A stretch of 64,000 nucleotides of DNA, taken from assembly GCF_900129375.1 (NCBI RefSeq), contig NZ_FQVN01000001.1, forward strand, positions 434,001-498,000, in the 5' to 3' direction. The notes beneath the pieces are model-generated. The model worked only from the letters and a program-made list of their open reading frames with translations, ran no database searches and was not told where the DNA came from. The stretch is from Streptoalloteichus hindustanus. Its GTDB lineage: Bacteria; Actinomycetota; Actinomycetes; Mycobacteriales; Pseudonocardiaceae. How positions within the stretch are numbered: position 1 is the stretch's first letter; the number at the start of each line of letters is the position of its first letter. The position numbers and the translations under genes are program-made. Positions 34,967 through 43,061 of this stretch are shown here, in pieces.

Positions 34967-35707
34967 TCAGCAGAGGACCAACAGGTCGAGGTGGTCGACC
35001 ACCGGCGCCGGGTGGTCCTCCGCCGCCACCGACGCCCACATCCGGTTCATGCCCTCCGCGAACTCCTCGTCGCTGAGGCCCCGCAGCACGGTGTCCGCCT
35101 CCCTGCGGATGCGCTCAGCCGCGACCCGCAGGCTCGGCGCGGTCTGCTGCGGCACCAGCCCCAGCGACAGCACCCGCTCGAACCCGGCGTCGGCGAACGC
35201 CGCGCAGACCCGCTCCACCGTGGGGAACGCGGACAGCTCCCGCGTGGCCTCCGGGAAGTAGCGGAACAGCCGCACGCCCTCGTGCCGGCCGGGGAAGACG
35301 CTGCGGATCAGCACCGGGGCGCCGAGGCAGAGCACCCGGCGCAGCTCGCGCGCGGCCGCGTCGAGGTCGGTGACGTGGTGGATCGCCGTCGAGATCCACG
35401 CCGCGTCGGCGGCGTCGTCCGCCAGCGGCAGCGACTCCGCCGTCCCGGCGACCACGTCGACCAGCGGGTGCGCCGGGATCAACGCCCGCATCGCGGGCGA
35501 GGGGTCCACGGCGGTCACCCGCACGTCGAACCACTCGGCGAAGGCGGTCGCGAACGCGCCCGTGCCGGCGCCCACGTCGACGACCAGCTCGGAGCCCCTG
35601 ACGTACGGCTCGACCGCCGCCCGCCACCACACCAACCCCTCGCGGGGCACCTCCCGCGCGGTTCGGTAGGCCGCCGCGGTGGTGTGGTCGTAAGGGATCA
35701 GCGACAT
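34967..35707 (-). CDS. Class I SAM-dependent methyltransferase
   Basis: This 246-residue enzyme has the SAM-binding motif ELVVDVGAGTGAFATAFAEW. The acidic end of strand 2 is TAVDPSPAMRALI, and motif IV is DDAADAAWISTAIHHVTDLD. This matches the methyltransferase 11 family. The first 35 residues (MSLIPYDHTTAAAYRTAREV) are typical of small-molecule methyltransferases. The substrate is unknown. It may be cotranscribed with the upstream hydrolase, but a perfect palindrome between them argues for separate units. Confidence 0.88.
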   Translation of the reverse strand: MSLIPYDHTTAAAYRTAREVPREGLVWWRAAVEPYVRGSELVVDVGAGTGAFATAFAEWFDVRVTAVDPSPAMRALIPAHPLVDVVAGTAESLPLADDAADAAWISTAIHHVTDLDAAARELRRVLCLGAPVLIRSVFPGRHEGVRLFRYFPEATRELSAFPTVERVCAAFADAGFERVLSLGLVPQQTAPSLRVAAERIRREADTVLRGLSDEEFAEGMNRMWASVAAEDHPAPVVDHLDLLVLC

Positions 35708-35750
35708 CCCGCCGATTCCACCGCCCCCGGCGCCGGCTGTCCAGCCCCGA

Positions 35751-35776
35751 CGGGGACGTCGGCGCCGACGTCCCCG
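35751..35776 (-). terminator. Perfect 26-bp palindrome, probable terminator of the hydrolase gene
   Basis: CGGGGACGTCGGC is followed directly by its reverse complement GCCGACGTCCCCG without a loop base. It lies 29 bases past the hydrolase stop codon and 44 before the methyltransferase start. Confidence 0.6.
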
Positions 35777-35804
35777 TGGAGGTCGTGATCCAGCGGCCTG
35801 GACG

Positions 35805-36602
35805 TCATCCGGCCTCGGGGGCGTCGTCGAACAGGAACTCGCGCACGATCCCGACCAGCTCGTCGGGCCGCTCGAACAGGACCAGGTGCCCGCTGTCCAG
35901 CTCGACGTACCGGCTGCCCGCGATCGCCTCGTGCAGCGCCCGGGTGTGCTCGACCGGCACCATCTGGTCCTGCCGGTTGCCGACCACCAGGGTCGGCGCG
36001 GTCACCAGGTGCGTACGGTCACGGATGTCGGCCCGCAGGTCGAGGTCGGCCTGGCGCAGCACGCCGGGCGCGGGGCTGGAGCCGGCGAGCAGCTGGGCCA
36101 GGCCCTGGTGCCCGAGGCCGCTGAGGTACCCCGGGCTGAAGCCGGACAGGGTGAGGAACCGCACGAGCAGCCCGGGGTCGGTGCTCCCCAGCCGGCGCCA
36201 CATGTCGAAGTGGAGCTGGTGGCGCGGGTCGTCGTGGCGCACCCACCCGGCGAGCAGCACGAGCCGGCGCACGCGCTCCGAGTGCTTGGCGGCGAGCGCG
36301 GCCGCGACCACCGCCCCGAGCGAGAAGCCGAGCAGGTCCACCGGCTCCCCGCTGACGGCGTCGGTCGCCGCGACGACCTGCTCCACGAGCTGGTCCAGGG
36401 TGAGCGGGCCGCCGCCGTCGGTGGTCTCCCCGCTGCCCGAGTAGTCGGGCGTGATGACGGTGCGCCGGTCGGCGAAGCGGTCGACCAGGTGGCCGAAGTT
36501 GGCCCGTGCGTCACCTCCGCTGCCGTGGACCATCACCAGCCCGGGGCCGCTGCCCGTGACCTCGTAGTGAACGGTGGAACCAGCAGTGCGGACGCTGGGC
36601 AT
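35805..36602 (-). CDS. Alpha/beta hydrolase
   Basis: This 265-residue enzyme has the fold's landmark motifs: MVHGSGGDARANFGHL (oxyanion region), LLGFSLGAVVAAALAA (nucleophile elbow) and YVELDSGHLVLFERPDEL (catalytic histidine). An aspartate after LVVGNRQDQMVP completes the triad. AGGGGAG precedes the ATG. The upstream promoter has a 19-bp spacer with a dyad, the hallmark of MerR-type activation, so the gene is likely induced by a chemical signal. The substrate could be an ester, an epoxide or a halogenated compound; the sequence does not decide. Confidence 0.88.
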   Translation of the reverse strand: MPSVRTAGSTVHYEVTGSGPGLVMVHGSGGDARANFGHLVDRFADRRTVITPDYSGSGETTDGGGPLTLDQLVEQVVAATDAVSGEPVDLLGFSLGAVVAAALAAKHSERVRRLVLLAGWVRHDDPRHQLHFDMWRRLGSTDPGLLVRFLTLSGFSPGYLSGLGHQGLAQLLAGSSPAPGVLRQADLDLRADIRDRTHLVTAPTLVVGNRQDQMVPVEHTRALHEAIAGSRYVELDSGHLVLFERPDELVGIVREFLFDDAPEAG

Positions 36603-36640
36603 CGGATCTCCCCTTCGGTTCTGGTGTCCCGCGGGGCGAA

Positions 36641-36671
36641 AGCTAGACCTTCACATCAATGTGAGAGTCAA
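36641..36671 (-). promoter_or_regulatory. MerR-type promoter of the alpha/beta hydrolase gene
   Basis: On the minus strand a -35 box TTGACT (36666-36671) and a -10 box CTAGCT (36641-36646) are separated by 19 bases. The spacer contains the dyad TCACAT-TG-ATGTGA. Such overlong spacers with a central dyad are characteristic of promoters that MerR-family activators unwind. No MerR gene is in the window. Confidence 0.7.
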
Positions 36672-36813
36672 CTCCGTCCGGCGGGGCAGTGCGCCATCGC
36701 ACCCACCGCCCCGGCGGCGACCGCCCGCGGAACAACCCGGCGCACGCCGGTGTTCGCTGGTGCGTCGCTGCGATCTTCAGCGGCTCGGCTCCACTGAGTG
36801 GGAGGCAACGCCC

Positions 36814-37146
36814 GTGCACGTGTTCGAGGTCAACGACGGCGAGTTGATCGGTTCCCTGACCGCGCAGGCGAAGGAGCGGGGAGTCACCGACGGCGCGATC
36901 GTCGCTCTGATCGGCGGCGTCGACAGCTTCACCGTCTCGACCATGTCCGCCGACGACGCGACGAAGGAACTGATCACCGACTACGACCTCCCCGGCGAGA
37001 TGCACGGCTCCGGTGAGATCAAGGACGGAGCGGTCCACATCCACGTGACGATGGCGGTCGAAGGCGACCGCGCGGTGTCCGGGCACCTGCACCGGGCACA
37101 GATCGGAGCCTGGTTCGCGCGGGCCTACGTGATCCCCGTGAAGTAG
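36814..37146 (+). CDS. PPC/DUF296 domain protein
   Basis: This 110-residue protein is a single PPC domain (DUF296), the trimeric fold also found in plant AT-hook proteins. Conserved parts are GSLTAQAKERGVTDGAIVAL, IGGVDSFTVSTM, and the metal-binding histidines in DGAVHIHVTMA and VSGHLHRAQI. GTG at 36814 is chosen because GGGAGG lies eight bases ahead. In bacteria the domain's function is uncertain; DNA binding is proposed from the name only, and a nucleotide- or metal-binding role fits as well. The gene is monocistronic and followed by a hairpin. Confidence 0.88.
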   Translation: MHVFEVNDGELIGSLTAQAKERGVTDGAIVALIGGVDSFTVSTMSADDATKELITDYDLPGEMHGSGEIKDGAVHIHVTMAVEGDRAVSGHLHRAQIGAWFARAYVIPVK

Positions 37147-37190
37147 AGGGCCACGGACGCGGCGCCCTTCAGTCTGAGGGGCGTTCGTGC

Positions 37191-37227
37191 GCGCCCGCTT
37201 CCCCGGACCGGTCGGGGAGGCGGGCGC
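37191..37227 (+). terminator. Terminator after the PPC gene
   Basis: GCGCCCGCTTCCCCG pairs with CGGGGAGGCGGGCGC with one T:G wobble, followed by TTCTCCCC. Confidence 0.78.
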
Positions 37228-37365
37228 TTCTCCCCCTCTCCCCGACGCGGATGCGTCCGGGTCGGCTCGTGGGCGTCTCCCCCACTCGACGCGGGTAGCG
37301 ACCCCTGTCTCGTCCCACCAAGTGGACGCCGGAACAGGCGGAGCGCGCGGGGCGTTCGAGCCCGC

Positions 37366-39231
37366 GTGACCCATACCAAGCGTGCCCGTGTCCGCGCCCC
37401 CGAGCTGGTGGGCCGGGGTTGGTTGAACACCGGCGGCGAGCCGATCGCGCTCGCCGACCTGCGCGGCAAGATCACGCTCCTGGACTTCTGGACGTTCTGC
37501 TGCATCAACTGCCTGCACGTCCTGGACGAGTTGCGCCCGCTGGAGGCCGAGTTCGCCGACGTGCTCGTGACGATCGGCGTGCACTCGCCGAAGTTCGTGC
37601 ACGAGGCCGACCCGGACGCGCTGGCCGCCGCCGTCGAGCGGTACGAGGTGCACCACCCGGTCCTGGACGACCCCGAGCTGGTCACCTGGCAGGCGTACGC
37701 GGTCAAGGCGTGGCCGACGCTGGTGGTGGTCGACCCCGAGGGCTACGTCGTGCACGTGGCGGCCGGCGAGGGCCACGCGGAGGCGTTGCGCCGCGTGATC
37801 ACCGAGCTGGTCGCCGAGCACGAGGCCAAGGGCACGCTGCACCGCGGCGACGGCCCCTACGTCCCGCCGCCCGCCCCGGAGACCGCCCTGCGGTTCCCGG
37901 CGAAGGTCGTGGCGCTGCCGGACTCCCTGCTGGTGTCCGACTCCGCGCACCACAGCCTGGTCGAGCTGGCCGCGGACGGGGACGGCGCCGACGGCTCGCC
38001 GCTGCGCCGGATCGGCTCCGGCGAGCGCGGCCGCGCGGACGGCGCGCCCGGCGAGGCGAGCTTCTCCGAGCCGAGCGGCCTGGCGGTGCTGCCGCCCGAG
38101 GTCGCCGCCCGCGTCGGCTACGACGTCGTGGTCGCCGACACGGTCAACCACCTCCTGCGGGGCGTCCGGCTCTCGGACGGCCACGTGACCACCGTCGCGG
38201 GCACCGGCCAGCAGTGGCGCGACGGCGACGACGCCGGCCCCGCGCTGGCGGTCGACCTGACCAGCCCGTGGGACGTGGCCTGGTGGGAGCCGGCCGGCGG
38301 CGTCGTGGTGGCGATGGCCGGCAACCACACGCTCGGCCTGTTCGACCCGGTCGCGGGCACGGTCCGCCGGTTCGCCGGCACCACCGTGGAGGGCCTGCGG
38401 GACGGGGCCGCGGAGGAGGCGTTCTTCGCGCAGACGAGCGGCCTCGCCGTCGTCGGCGACCGGCTGTGGCTCGCCGACTCGGAGACCTCGGCGCTGCGCT
38501 GGGTGCAGGCCTCCCCGGACGGGGGATTCACCGTTCACACGGCCGTGGGCACCGGGCTGTTCGACTTCGGGCACCGCGACGGCCCCGCGGACCAGGCGCT
38601 GCTCCAGCACCCGCTGGGCGTGGCCGCGCTGCCGGACGGCAGCGTCGCGGTCTGCGACACCTACAACGGGGCGGTCCGCCGCTACGACCCGGCGACCGGG
38701 GAGGTGTCCACGCTGGCCGGGGACCTGGCCGAGCCCTCGGGCGCGGTGGTGGCCGACGGCGAGCTGGTGGTCGTCGCCTCGGCGGCGCACCGGCTGGAGC
38801 GCCCGGTGCCGCCCGGGGTGTCGGCCCGGCTCGTGGCCGGCGACGCGCACCAGGTGCGCCGGCCGCCGACCGACCTGGCCGCCGGCGAGGTCGAGCTGGC
38901 CGTCGTGTTCACGCCGCCGCCCGGCCAGAAGCTGGACGAGCGCTACGGCCCGTCGACCCGCCTGGAGGTGACCTGCTCGCCGCCCGAGCTGCTGGTGGAG
39001 GGGACCGGCGCGGGCACCGGGCTGACCCGCCGGCTCGTGGTCTCGGACGCGGTGGAGGCGGGCGTGCTGCACGTCGTCGCGCAGGCCGCGAGCTGCGACG
39101 ACGACCCGGCGGTCGAGCACCCGGTGTGCCGGCTCACCCGACAGGACTGGGGAGTGCCGGTCAGGGTGGTTTCGACCGGGCCGGACCGCCTCGCGCTGGT
39201 GCTGGGCGGGCTGGATGACTCCGGCCTGTGA
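37366..39231 (+). CDS. Thioredoxin-like/NHL-repeat protein
   Basis: This 621-residue protein has an N-terminal thioredoxin/TlpA-like domain (residues 10-150) with the active site TLLDFWTFCCINCLHVLDEL, a C-x-x-C motif. An NHL beta-propeller region follows, with blades such as SEPSGLAVLPPE, DVVVADTVNHLLRGV and LGVAALPDGSVAVCDTYNGA. The last 130 residues form a beta-rich tail with a DUF-like fold. No signal peptide is present, so it is expected in the cytoplasm. It is conserved in actinomycetes but its role is uncertain, perhaps as a redox sensor. The GTG start has no strong ribosome binding site, and a start a few codons later is possible. Confidence 0.88.
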   Translation: MTHTKRARVRAPELVGRGWLNTGGEPIALADLRGKITLLDFWTFCCINCLHVLDELRPLEAEFADVLVTIGVHSPKFVHEADPDALAAAVERYEVHHPVLDDPELVTWQAYAVKAWPTLVVVDPEGYVVHVAAGEGHAEALRRVITELVAEHEAKGTLHRGDGPYVPPPAPETALRFPAKVVALPDSLLVSDSAHHSLVELAADGDGADGSPLRRIGSGERGRADGAPGEASFSEPSGLAVLPPEVAARVGYDVVVADTVNHLLRGVRLSDGHVTTVAGTGQQWRDGDDAGPALAVDLTSPWDVAWWEPAGGVVVAMAGNHTLGLFDPVAGTVRRFAGTTVEGLRDGAAEEAFFAQTSGLAVVGDRLWLADSETSALRWVQASPDGGFTVHTAVGTGLFDFGHRDGPADQALLQHPLGVAALPDGSVAVCDTYNGAVRRYDPATGEVSTLAGDLAEPSGAVVADGELVVVASAAHRLERPVPPGVSARLVAGDAHQVRRPPTDLAAGEVELAVVFTPPPGQKLDERYGPSTRLEVTCSPPELLVEGTGAGTGLTRRLVVSDAVEAGVLHVVAQAASCDDDPAVEHPVCRLTRQDWGVPVRVVSTGPDRLALVLGGLDDSGL

Positions 39232-39290
39232 CCAGTGGCGATGCCGACATACCCGAGTGGGGCATCAAGCGCGGGAAGTAGACTCCCGGG

Positions 39291-39611
39291 GTGCCTGAAG
39301 CCAAGCTCGAGATCCAGATGCTGCACGACCGGGTCATGGTCCGGGTCTCGCAGGAGGCGGGGGAGCGGCGCAGCAGCGGGGGCATCCTCATCCCGGCCAC
39401 CGCGCAGGTCGCGAAGCGACTGGCGTGGGGCGAGGTCTGCGGGGTCGGCAACCACGTCCGCACCGTGAAGGTCGGCGACCGGGTGCTGTTCAACCCGGAG
39501 GAGCAGTTCGAGGTCGAGGTGCAGGGCCAGGCCTACCTGGTCATGCGCGAACGCGACCTGCACGCCGTCGCCAACGAGCGCACCGAGCACGGCACGGGTC
39601 TGTACCTCTGA
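39291..39611 (+). CDS. GroES-like co-chaperonin (divergent, without GroEL)
   Basis: This 106-residue protein has the chaperonin-10 fold: EIQMLHDRVMVRVSQ, the mobile loop with SSGGILIPATAQVAKRL, GEVCGVGNHVRTVKVGDRVL, FNPEEQFEVEVQGQAYLV and MRERDLHAV. The loop after LAW and the C-terminal tail RTEHGTGLYL are unlike classical GroES, and no groEL follows. It is a separate actinobacterial paralogue of unknown partner. It begins about 60 bp after the NHL gene and is probably transcribed independently with a short leader. Confidence 0.85.
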   Translation: MPEAKLEIQMLHDRVMVRVSQEAGERRSSGGILIPATAQVAKRLAWGEVCGVGNHVRTVKVGDRVLFNPEEQFEVEVQGQAYLVMRERDLHAVANERTEHGTGLYL

Positions 39612-39645
39612 GTCGTGATCCGGCTGTGACGCCGACCGGGTAGGG

Positions 39646-42204
39646 ATGACGACTCGCCCCGCAGGTCGATCGCAGAAGGGGGAGCTGGTGCCGGAGGAGC
39701 AGCGCAGGGAGTCCGAGGCGGAGCGGACCGTCGTGCTGTCGGCGGTCACCGGTCGTCCGTCCGGCACGACCCCGGCCGACAGACCGGGCGGCCCGTCCGC
39801 CCGGTCGTCCGACATCACCCCGGACGAGGAGTTCAGGAACCACACTGTGGCCCAGATCACCCCAGGGCAACCGGAGGTCGGCCACCGGCATCCACCCGTC
39901 GTGGACCCCGCCGACCAGCCGACGGTGGCGCACGAACCGGTGAGTGAGCAGCCCGTGCCCGACCGGCCCCAGTCCGAACCCACCATCCGGCACCGCCTCG
40001 ACGCGGACGACCCGGACCCGACCACGCGCGCGTCCGCCGAGCAGCCGACCGTGGCGTGGCCCACCCCCGCCGACCACGCCTCCCTCGCGGCGCGGGTCGA
40101 CCAGCCCACGGAGCGGACGGCGATCGTCCGCCCTTTCGTCGACCAGCCCACGCTGACCTCGCCCACGCCCGCCCCGTCCGCGGCCGCGCCGTCCACCGGA
40201 GCGGCTGAGCCGGCCGCCGAGCGCACGACGGTGGTGCAGCCGGTCGTCCCCCGCGGTGAGGCCACCGAGGTCGTCGCGGAGCAGGACGGCCCCGTCGAGG
40301 GTTCCGGCGAGCGGACCGTGGTGCTCGCGCCGGTCGCCACGGCGGCGGCCACCACCGTCGCCGCGGCCGCCGCCGAGCCGGAGACCCGGTCGGCGGGCAC
40401 CGCCACCGCGTTGCTCGACCCGCCGGCGGAGCCGGCCGCGGAGCGCGACGCCGACCGGACCGAGCCGCCCCCTGGCGGGGAGACCAGGGCCGACCGCCGC
40501 CGGCAGGCCCGGCGGGCCGGGATCGTCGCCGGCGCCGTGGGCGGCGCCCTCGTCCTGCTGTACGGGCTCGACCTCGCGCTCAGCCAGGGCTCGGTGCCCA
40601 GGGGCGTCACCGTCGCCGGGGTCGAGGTGGGCGGCATGGAGCCCGCCGCCGCCGAGCAGAAGCTGCGCGAGCAGATCGGCCCGCGACTGGGCAAGCCGGT
40701 CCAGGTCCGCGCCGGCGACGTGCAGGCGAGCCTCGACCCGAAGTCCTCCGGCCTGGAGCTGGACTGGGCGCGCACGATCGCCGACGCCGGCGAGCAGTCC
40801 CTCAACCCGTGGACCCGGCTGACCTCGTTCTTCAGCACGCGCGAGGTCGGCGTGGCGAGCCGCACCGACCAGACCAAGCTCACCGCCGCCCTGGAGGCGT
40901 TGCGCCCGAAGACCGACCGGGAGGCGGCCGAGGGCACGATCCGCTTCGAGGGCGTCAAGCCGGTGGCGGTGGACCCGAAGCCGGGGCAGAAGCTCGACGT
41001 GCCGCAGGCGGTCAACGAGCTGCTGCCGCACTGGGCCGACGGCACGACCCTCTCCCTGCCCGTGACCACGGTTCCGGTGAAGACGACGCCGGACGGGGTG
41101 CGCAAGGCGCTCGACGAGATCGCGAAGCCCGCCGTCTCCGGTCCGGTCACGGTGCAGGGCGAGGGCAAGAACGGCACGCTCGAGCCGGCCGTGATCGCCT
41201 CCGCGCTGACCTTCCAGCCCGGCGACAACGGCGGCCTGACGCCGAAACTGGACGAGAACAAGATCACCGAAGCGGTGCGGCCGCAGCTCAAGGACACCGA
41301 GCAGCCGGGCAAGGACGCGAAGATCTCGCTGGCCAGCGGGGCGCCGGTGGTCGAGCCCTCCCAGGAGGGGCGGGGCATCGACTACGCCAAGACCTTCGCG
41401 CCGCTGCCCGACGTGCTGCGCAGGGCGCAGGACCGGACGGTGAAGGCCGAGTACGGCAAGCAGCCGGCGAAGTTCACCACCGAGCAGGCCAACCAGCTCG
41501 GCGTCAAGGAAGTGATCGCCGAGTTCAAGACCGGCGGGTTCGCCGCCGACTCCGGCCACAACATCCGGCTGGCCGCCGAGAAGATGAACGGCGCGGTCGT
41601 CAAGCCGGGCGAGACGTTCAGCATGAACCGGCAGACCGGCCCGCGCACCGCCGCCACCGGCTACATCGGGGCCGGCATCATCAACGACGGCAAGCCCGAC
41701 CGCGCGGTCGGCGGCGGTGTCTCGCAGATGGCGACCACGCTGTACAACGCGGCCTACTACGCCGGCATGACCGACGCGGGGCACACGCCGCACAGCTACT
41801 GGATCAACCGGTACCCGAAGGGCCGGGAGGCGACCGTCTTCCAGAACCCCGACGGCAGCAGCGTGATCGACCTGCAGTTCCGCAACGACACCAAGACCGG
41901 TGTGCTGATCGAGACCATCTGGACGCCGTCGTCGATCACTGTCCGGTTCTGGGGCACGAAGACGTACCAGATCGAGGGGCTCACCGGCGCGGAGACGAAC
42001 CAGACCGACCCGCCGGTGAAGCACAGCAAGCCCGGTGAGCAGTGCGTGGCAGCCGCCGGCACGCACGGGTTCACGGTCACCGACACCCGGGTGATCAAGG
42101 ACCTGGGCGGTCGGGAAATCAAGCGGGAGTCGCGGTCGGTGCGCTACGACGGCCAGCCGAAGATCGTCTGCACACCGCAGGACGACCACAAGCCGAACGG
42201 CTGA
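39646..42204 (+). CDS. VanW-family cell-wall protein with kinase-site-like N-terminal region
   Basis: This 852-residue membrane protein has a cytoplasmic region of about 285 disordered residues, a single membrane segment (IVAGAVGGALVLLYGLDLAL), two putative peptidoglycan-binding type 4 domains (from GVTVAGVEVGGMEPAAAEQK), and a VanW domain (KMNGAVVKPGETFSMNRQTG, then AVGGGVSQMATTLYNAAYYA). The cytoplasmic part repeats ERTVVL, ERTTVVQP and QPTVAW many times, like targets of PknB-type kinases. GTG at 39688, preceded by AAGGGGGAG, is an alternative start. VanW proteins accompany glycopeptide resistance and wall remodelling; the exact activity is unknown. Confidence 0.88.
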   Translation: MTTRPAGRSQKGELVPEEQRRESEAERTVVLSAVTGRPSGTTPADRPGGPSARSSDITPDEEFRNHTVAQITPGQPEVGHRHPPVVDPADQPTVAHEPVSEQPVPDRPQSEPTIRHRLDADDPDPTTRASAEQPTVAWPTPADHASLAARVDQPTERTAIVRPFVDQPTLTSPTPAPSAAAPSTGAAEPAAERTTVVQPVVPRGEATEVVAEQDGPVEGSGERTVVLAPVATAAATTVAAAAAEPETRSAGTATALLDPPAEPAAERDADRTEPPPGGETRADRRRQARRAGIVAGAVGGALVLLYGLDLALSQGSVPRGVTVAGVEVGGMEPAAAEQKLREQIGPRLGKPVQVRAGDVQASLDPKSSGLELDWARTIADAGEQSLNPWTRLTSFFSTREVGVASRTDQTKLTAALEALRPKTDREAAEGTIRFEGVKPVAVDPKPGQKLDVPQAVNELLPHWADGTTLSLPVTTVPVKTTPDGVRKALDEIAKPAVSGPVTVQGEGKNGTLEPAVIASALTFQPGDNGGLTPKLDENKITEAVRPQLKDTEQPGKDAKISLASGAPVVEPSQEGRGIDYAKTFAPLPDVLRRAQDRTVKAEYGKQPAKFTTEQANQLGVKEVIAEFKTGGFAADSGHNIRLAAEKMNGAVVKPGETFSMNRQTGPRTAATGYIGAGIINDGKPDRAVGGGVSQMATTLYNAAYYAGMTDAGHTPHSYWINRYPKGREATVFQNPDGSSVIDLQFRNDTKTGVLIETIWTPSSITVRFWGTKTYQIEGLTGAETNQTDPPVKHSKPGEQCVAAAGTHGFTVTDTRVIKDLGGREIKRESRSVRYDGQPKIVCTPQDDHKPNG

Positions 42205-42248
42205 GCAGCTGGCTCCGGCGCCCGCGGCGGCGCCGATCCGAGTTCGAC

Positions 42249-42274
42249 GCGGGGCGCCTCTCGGGGCGCCCCGC
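42249..42274 (+). terminator. Terminator after the VanW gene
   Basis: GCGGGGCGCC pairs perfectly with GGCGCCCCGC around a six-base loop (TCTCGG), 45 bases past the stop codon. Confidence 0.82.
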
Positions 42275-42359
42275 TCGCGTTCCCAGGTCAGCCCCCACCC
42301 GCCCTGGGGGGCGAGCCCTGCTCCAGCCTATCGGCGCGCCACCCGACGCCCAAGCGGTT

Positions 42360-42388
42360 CCCCGCCGCCTGTGGACAAGTCGGCGGGG
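42360..42388. terminator. Second hairpin in the convergent gap
   Basis: CCCCGCCG pairs with CGGCGGGG across a 13-base loop that contains TGTGGACAA. It may terminate the HxlR transcript, although it lies about 180 bases past that gene. Confidence 0.4.
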
Positions 42389-42564
42389 TTGTGGACAGCC
42401 GTTTGACAACAACCCGAACCCGTGCTCGCCAAGGGCTGGCACCACCTCCGACAAGGCCCGCCCTCCGCCAGCGCGCCAAATTCCCCATCGCCCGGTTCCG
42501 CCGCCCCTTGGGAAAAGCCGTCCGAACACCGCGTCCCGTTTCCCGCCCGAACCGCTCCGCCATT

Positions 42565-42969
42565 TCAGCCCACGGTGTTCCGCTTCTCCGCACGCGCGTC
42601 GTAAGCGGCGCGCGCGGCGTTCACCTGCGGCATGTTGTCCTCCACCCAGCCCCGGAGCGCGGCTAGGTGCCACGCGATGCCCTCCCCCAGTTCGGTGAGC
42701 GCGTACTCCACGCTCGGCGGAGTTGTGGGGTAGACGGATCGGGTGACGAGGCCGTCACGCTCCAGCGTCCGCAGGATCTGGGTCAGCACCTTCTGGCTGA
42801 TGCCCTCCACCCGTCGGCGGAGCTGGCAGAACCGTTGTGGGCGCTCCGTCAGCGCGCTCACGACCAGCACCGTCCACTTGTTCGCGACCAGTTCCAGCAC
42901 ACCCCGGCTCGGGCAGTTCCGCAGATAGGCGTCCCTCGGCCGTTCCCGCAGGTCGGAAGCAGTTTCCAC
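42565..42969 (-). CDS. HxlR-family regulator
   Basis: This 134-residue winged-helix protein has the typical HxlR start RNCPSRGVLELVANKWTVLV. It continues with RPQRFCQLRRRVEGISQKVL and TQILRTLERDGLVTRSVY. The cysteine in NCP is common in family members that sense redox or electrophiles. It is divergent from a quinone oxidoreductase-like gene with a 92-bp shared promoter, a well-known pairing. It probably represses that gene until aldehydes or quinones react with the cysteine. The start is GTG with AGGTG four bases upstream. Confidence 0.92.
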   Translation of the reverse strand: METASDLRERPRDAYLRNCPSRGVLELVANKWTVLVVSALTERPQRFCQLRRRVEGISQKVLTQILRTLERDGLVTRSVYPTTPPSVEYALTELGEGIAWHLAALRGWVEDNMPQVNAARAAYDARAEKRNTVG

Positions 42970-42970
42970 A

Positions 42971-42997
42971 GGACACCTACATAACGGAAAGGTGCCT
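42971..42997. promoter_or_regulatory. Imperfect dyad in the HxlR/oxidoreductase promoter
   Basis: GGACACCT and AGGTGCCT face each other over an 11-base AT-rich spacer (ACATAACGGAA), directly upstream of the HxlR start. This is the expected place for autoregulation. Confidence 0.5.
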
Positions 42998-43061
42998 TCT
43001 GGTCAACGGAAACCCACTGACTCAGGATGGGAGCAGAGCAGGAAACGCGGAAAGGAAGAGC

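Larger units (their letters stand above)
42205..42564. other. Intergenic region with two hairpins and DnaA-type boxes
   Basis: About 360 bases lie between the convergent VanW and HxlR genes. Beyond the hairpins listed separately, inverted TTGTCCACA and CTGTCCACA sites occur at 42370-42378 and 42390-42398. No coding frame with a ribosome binding site was found. Confidence 0.5.
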
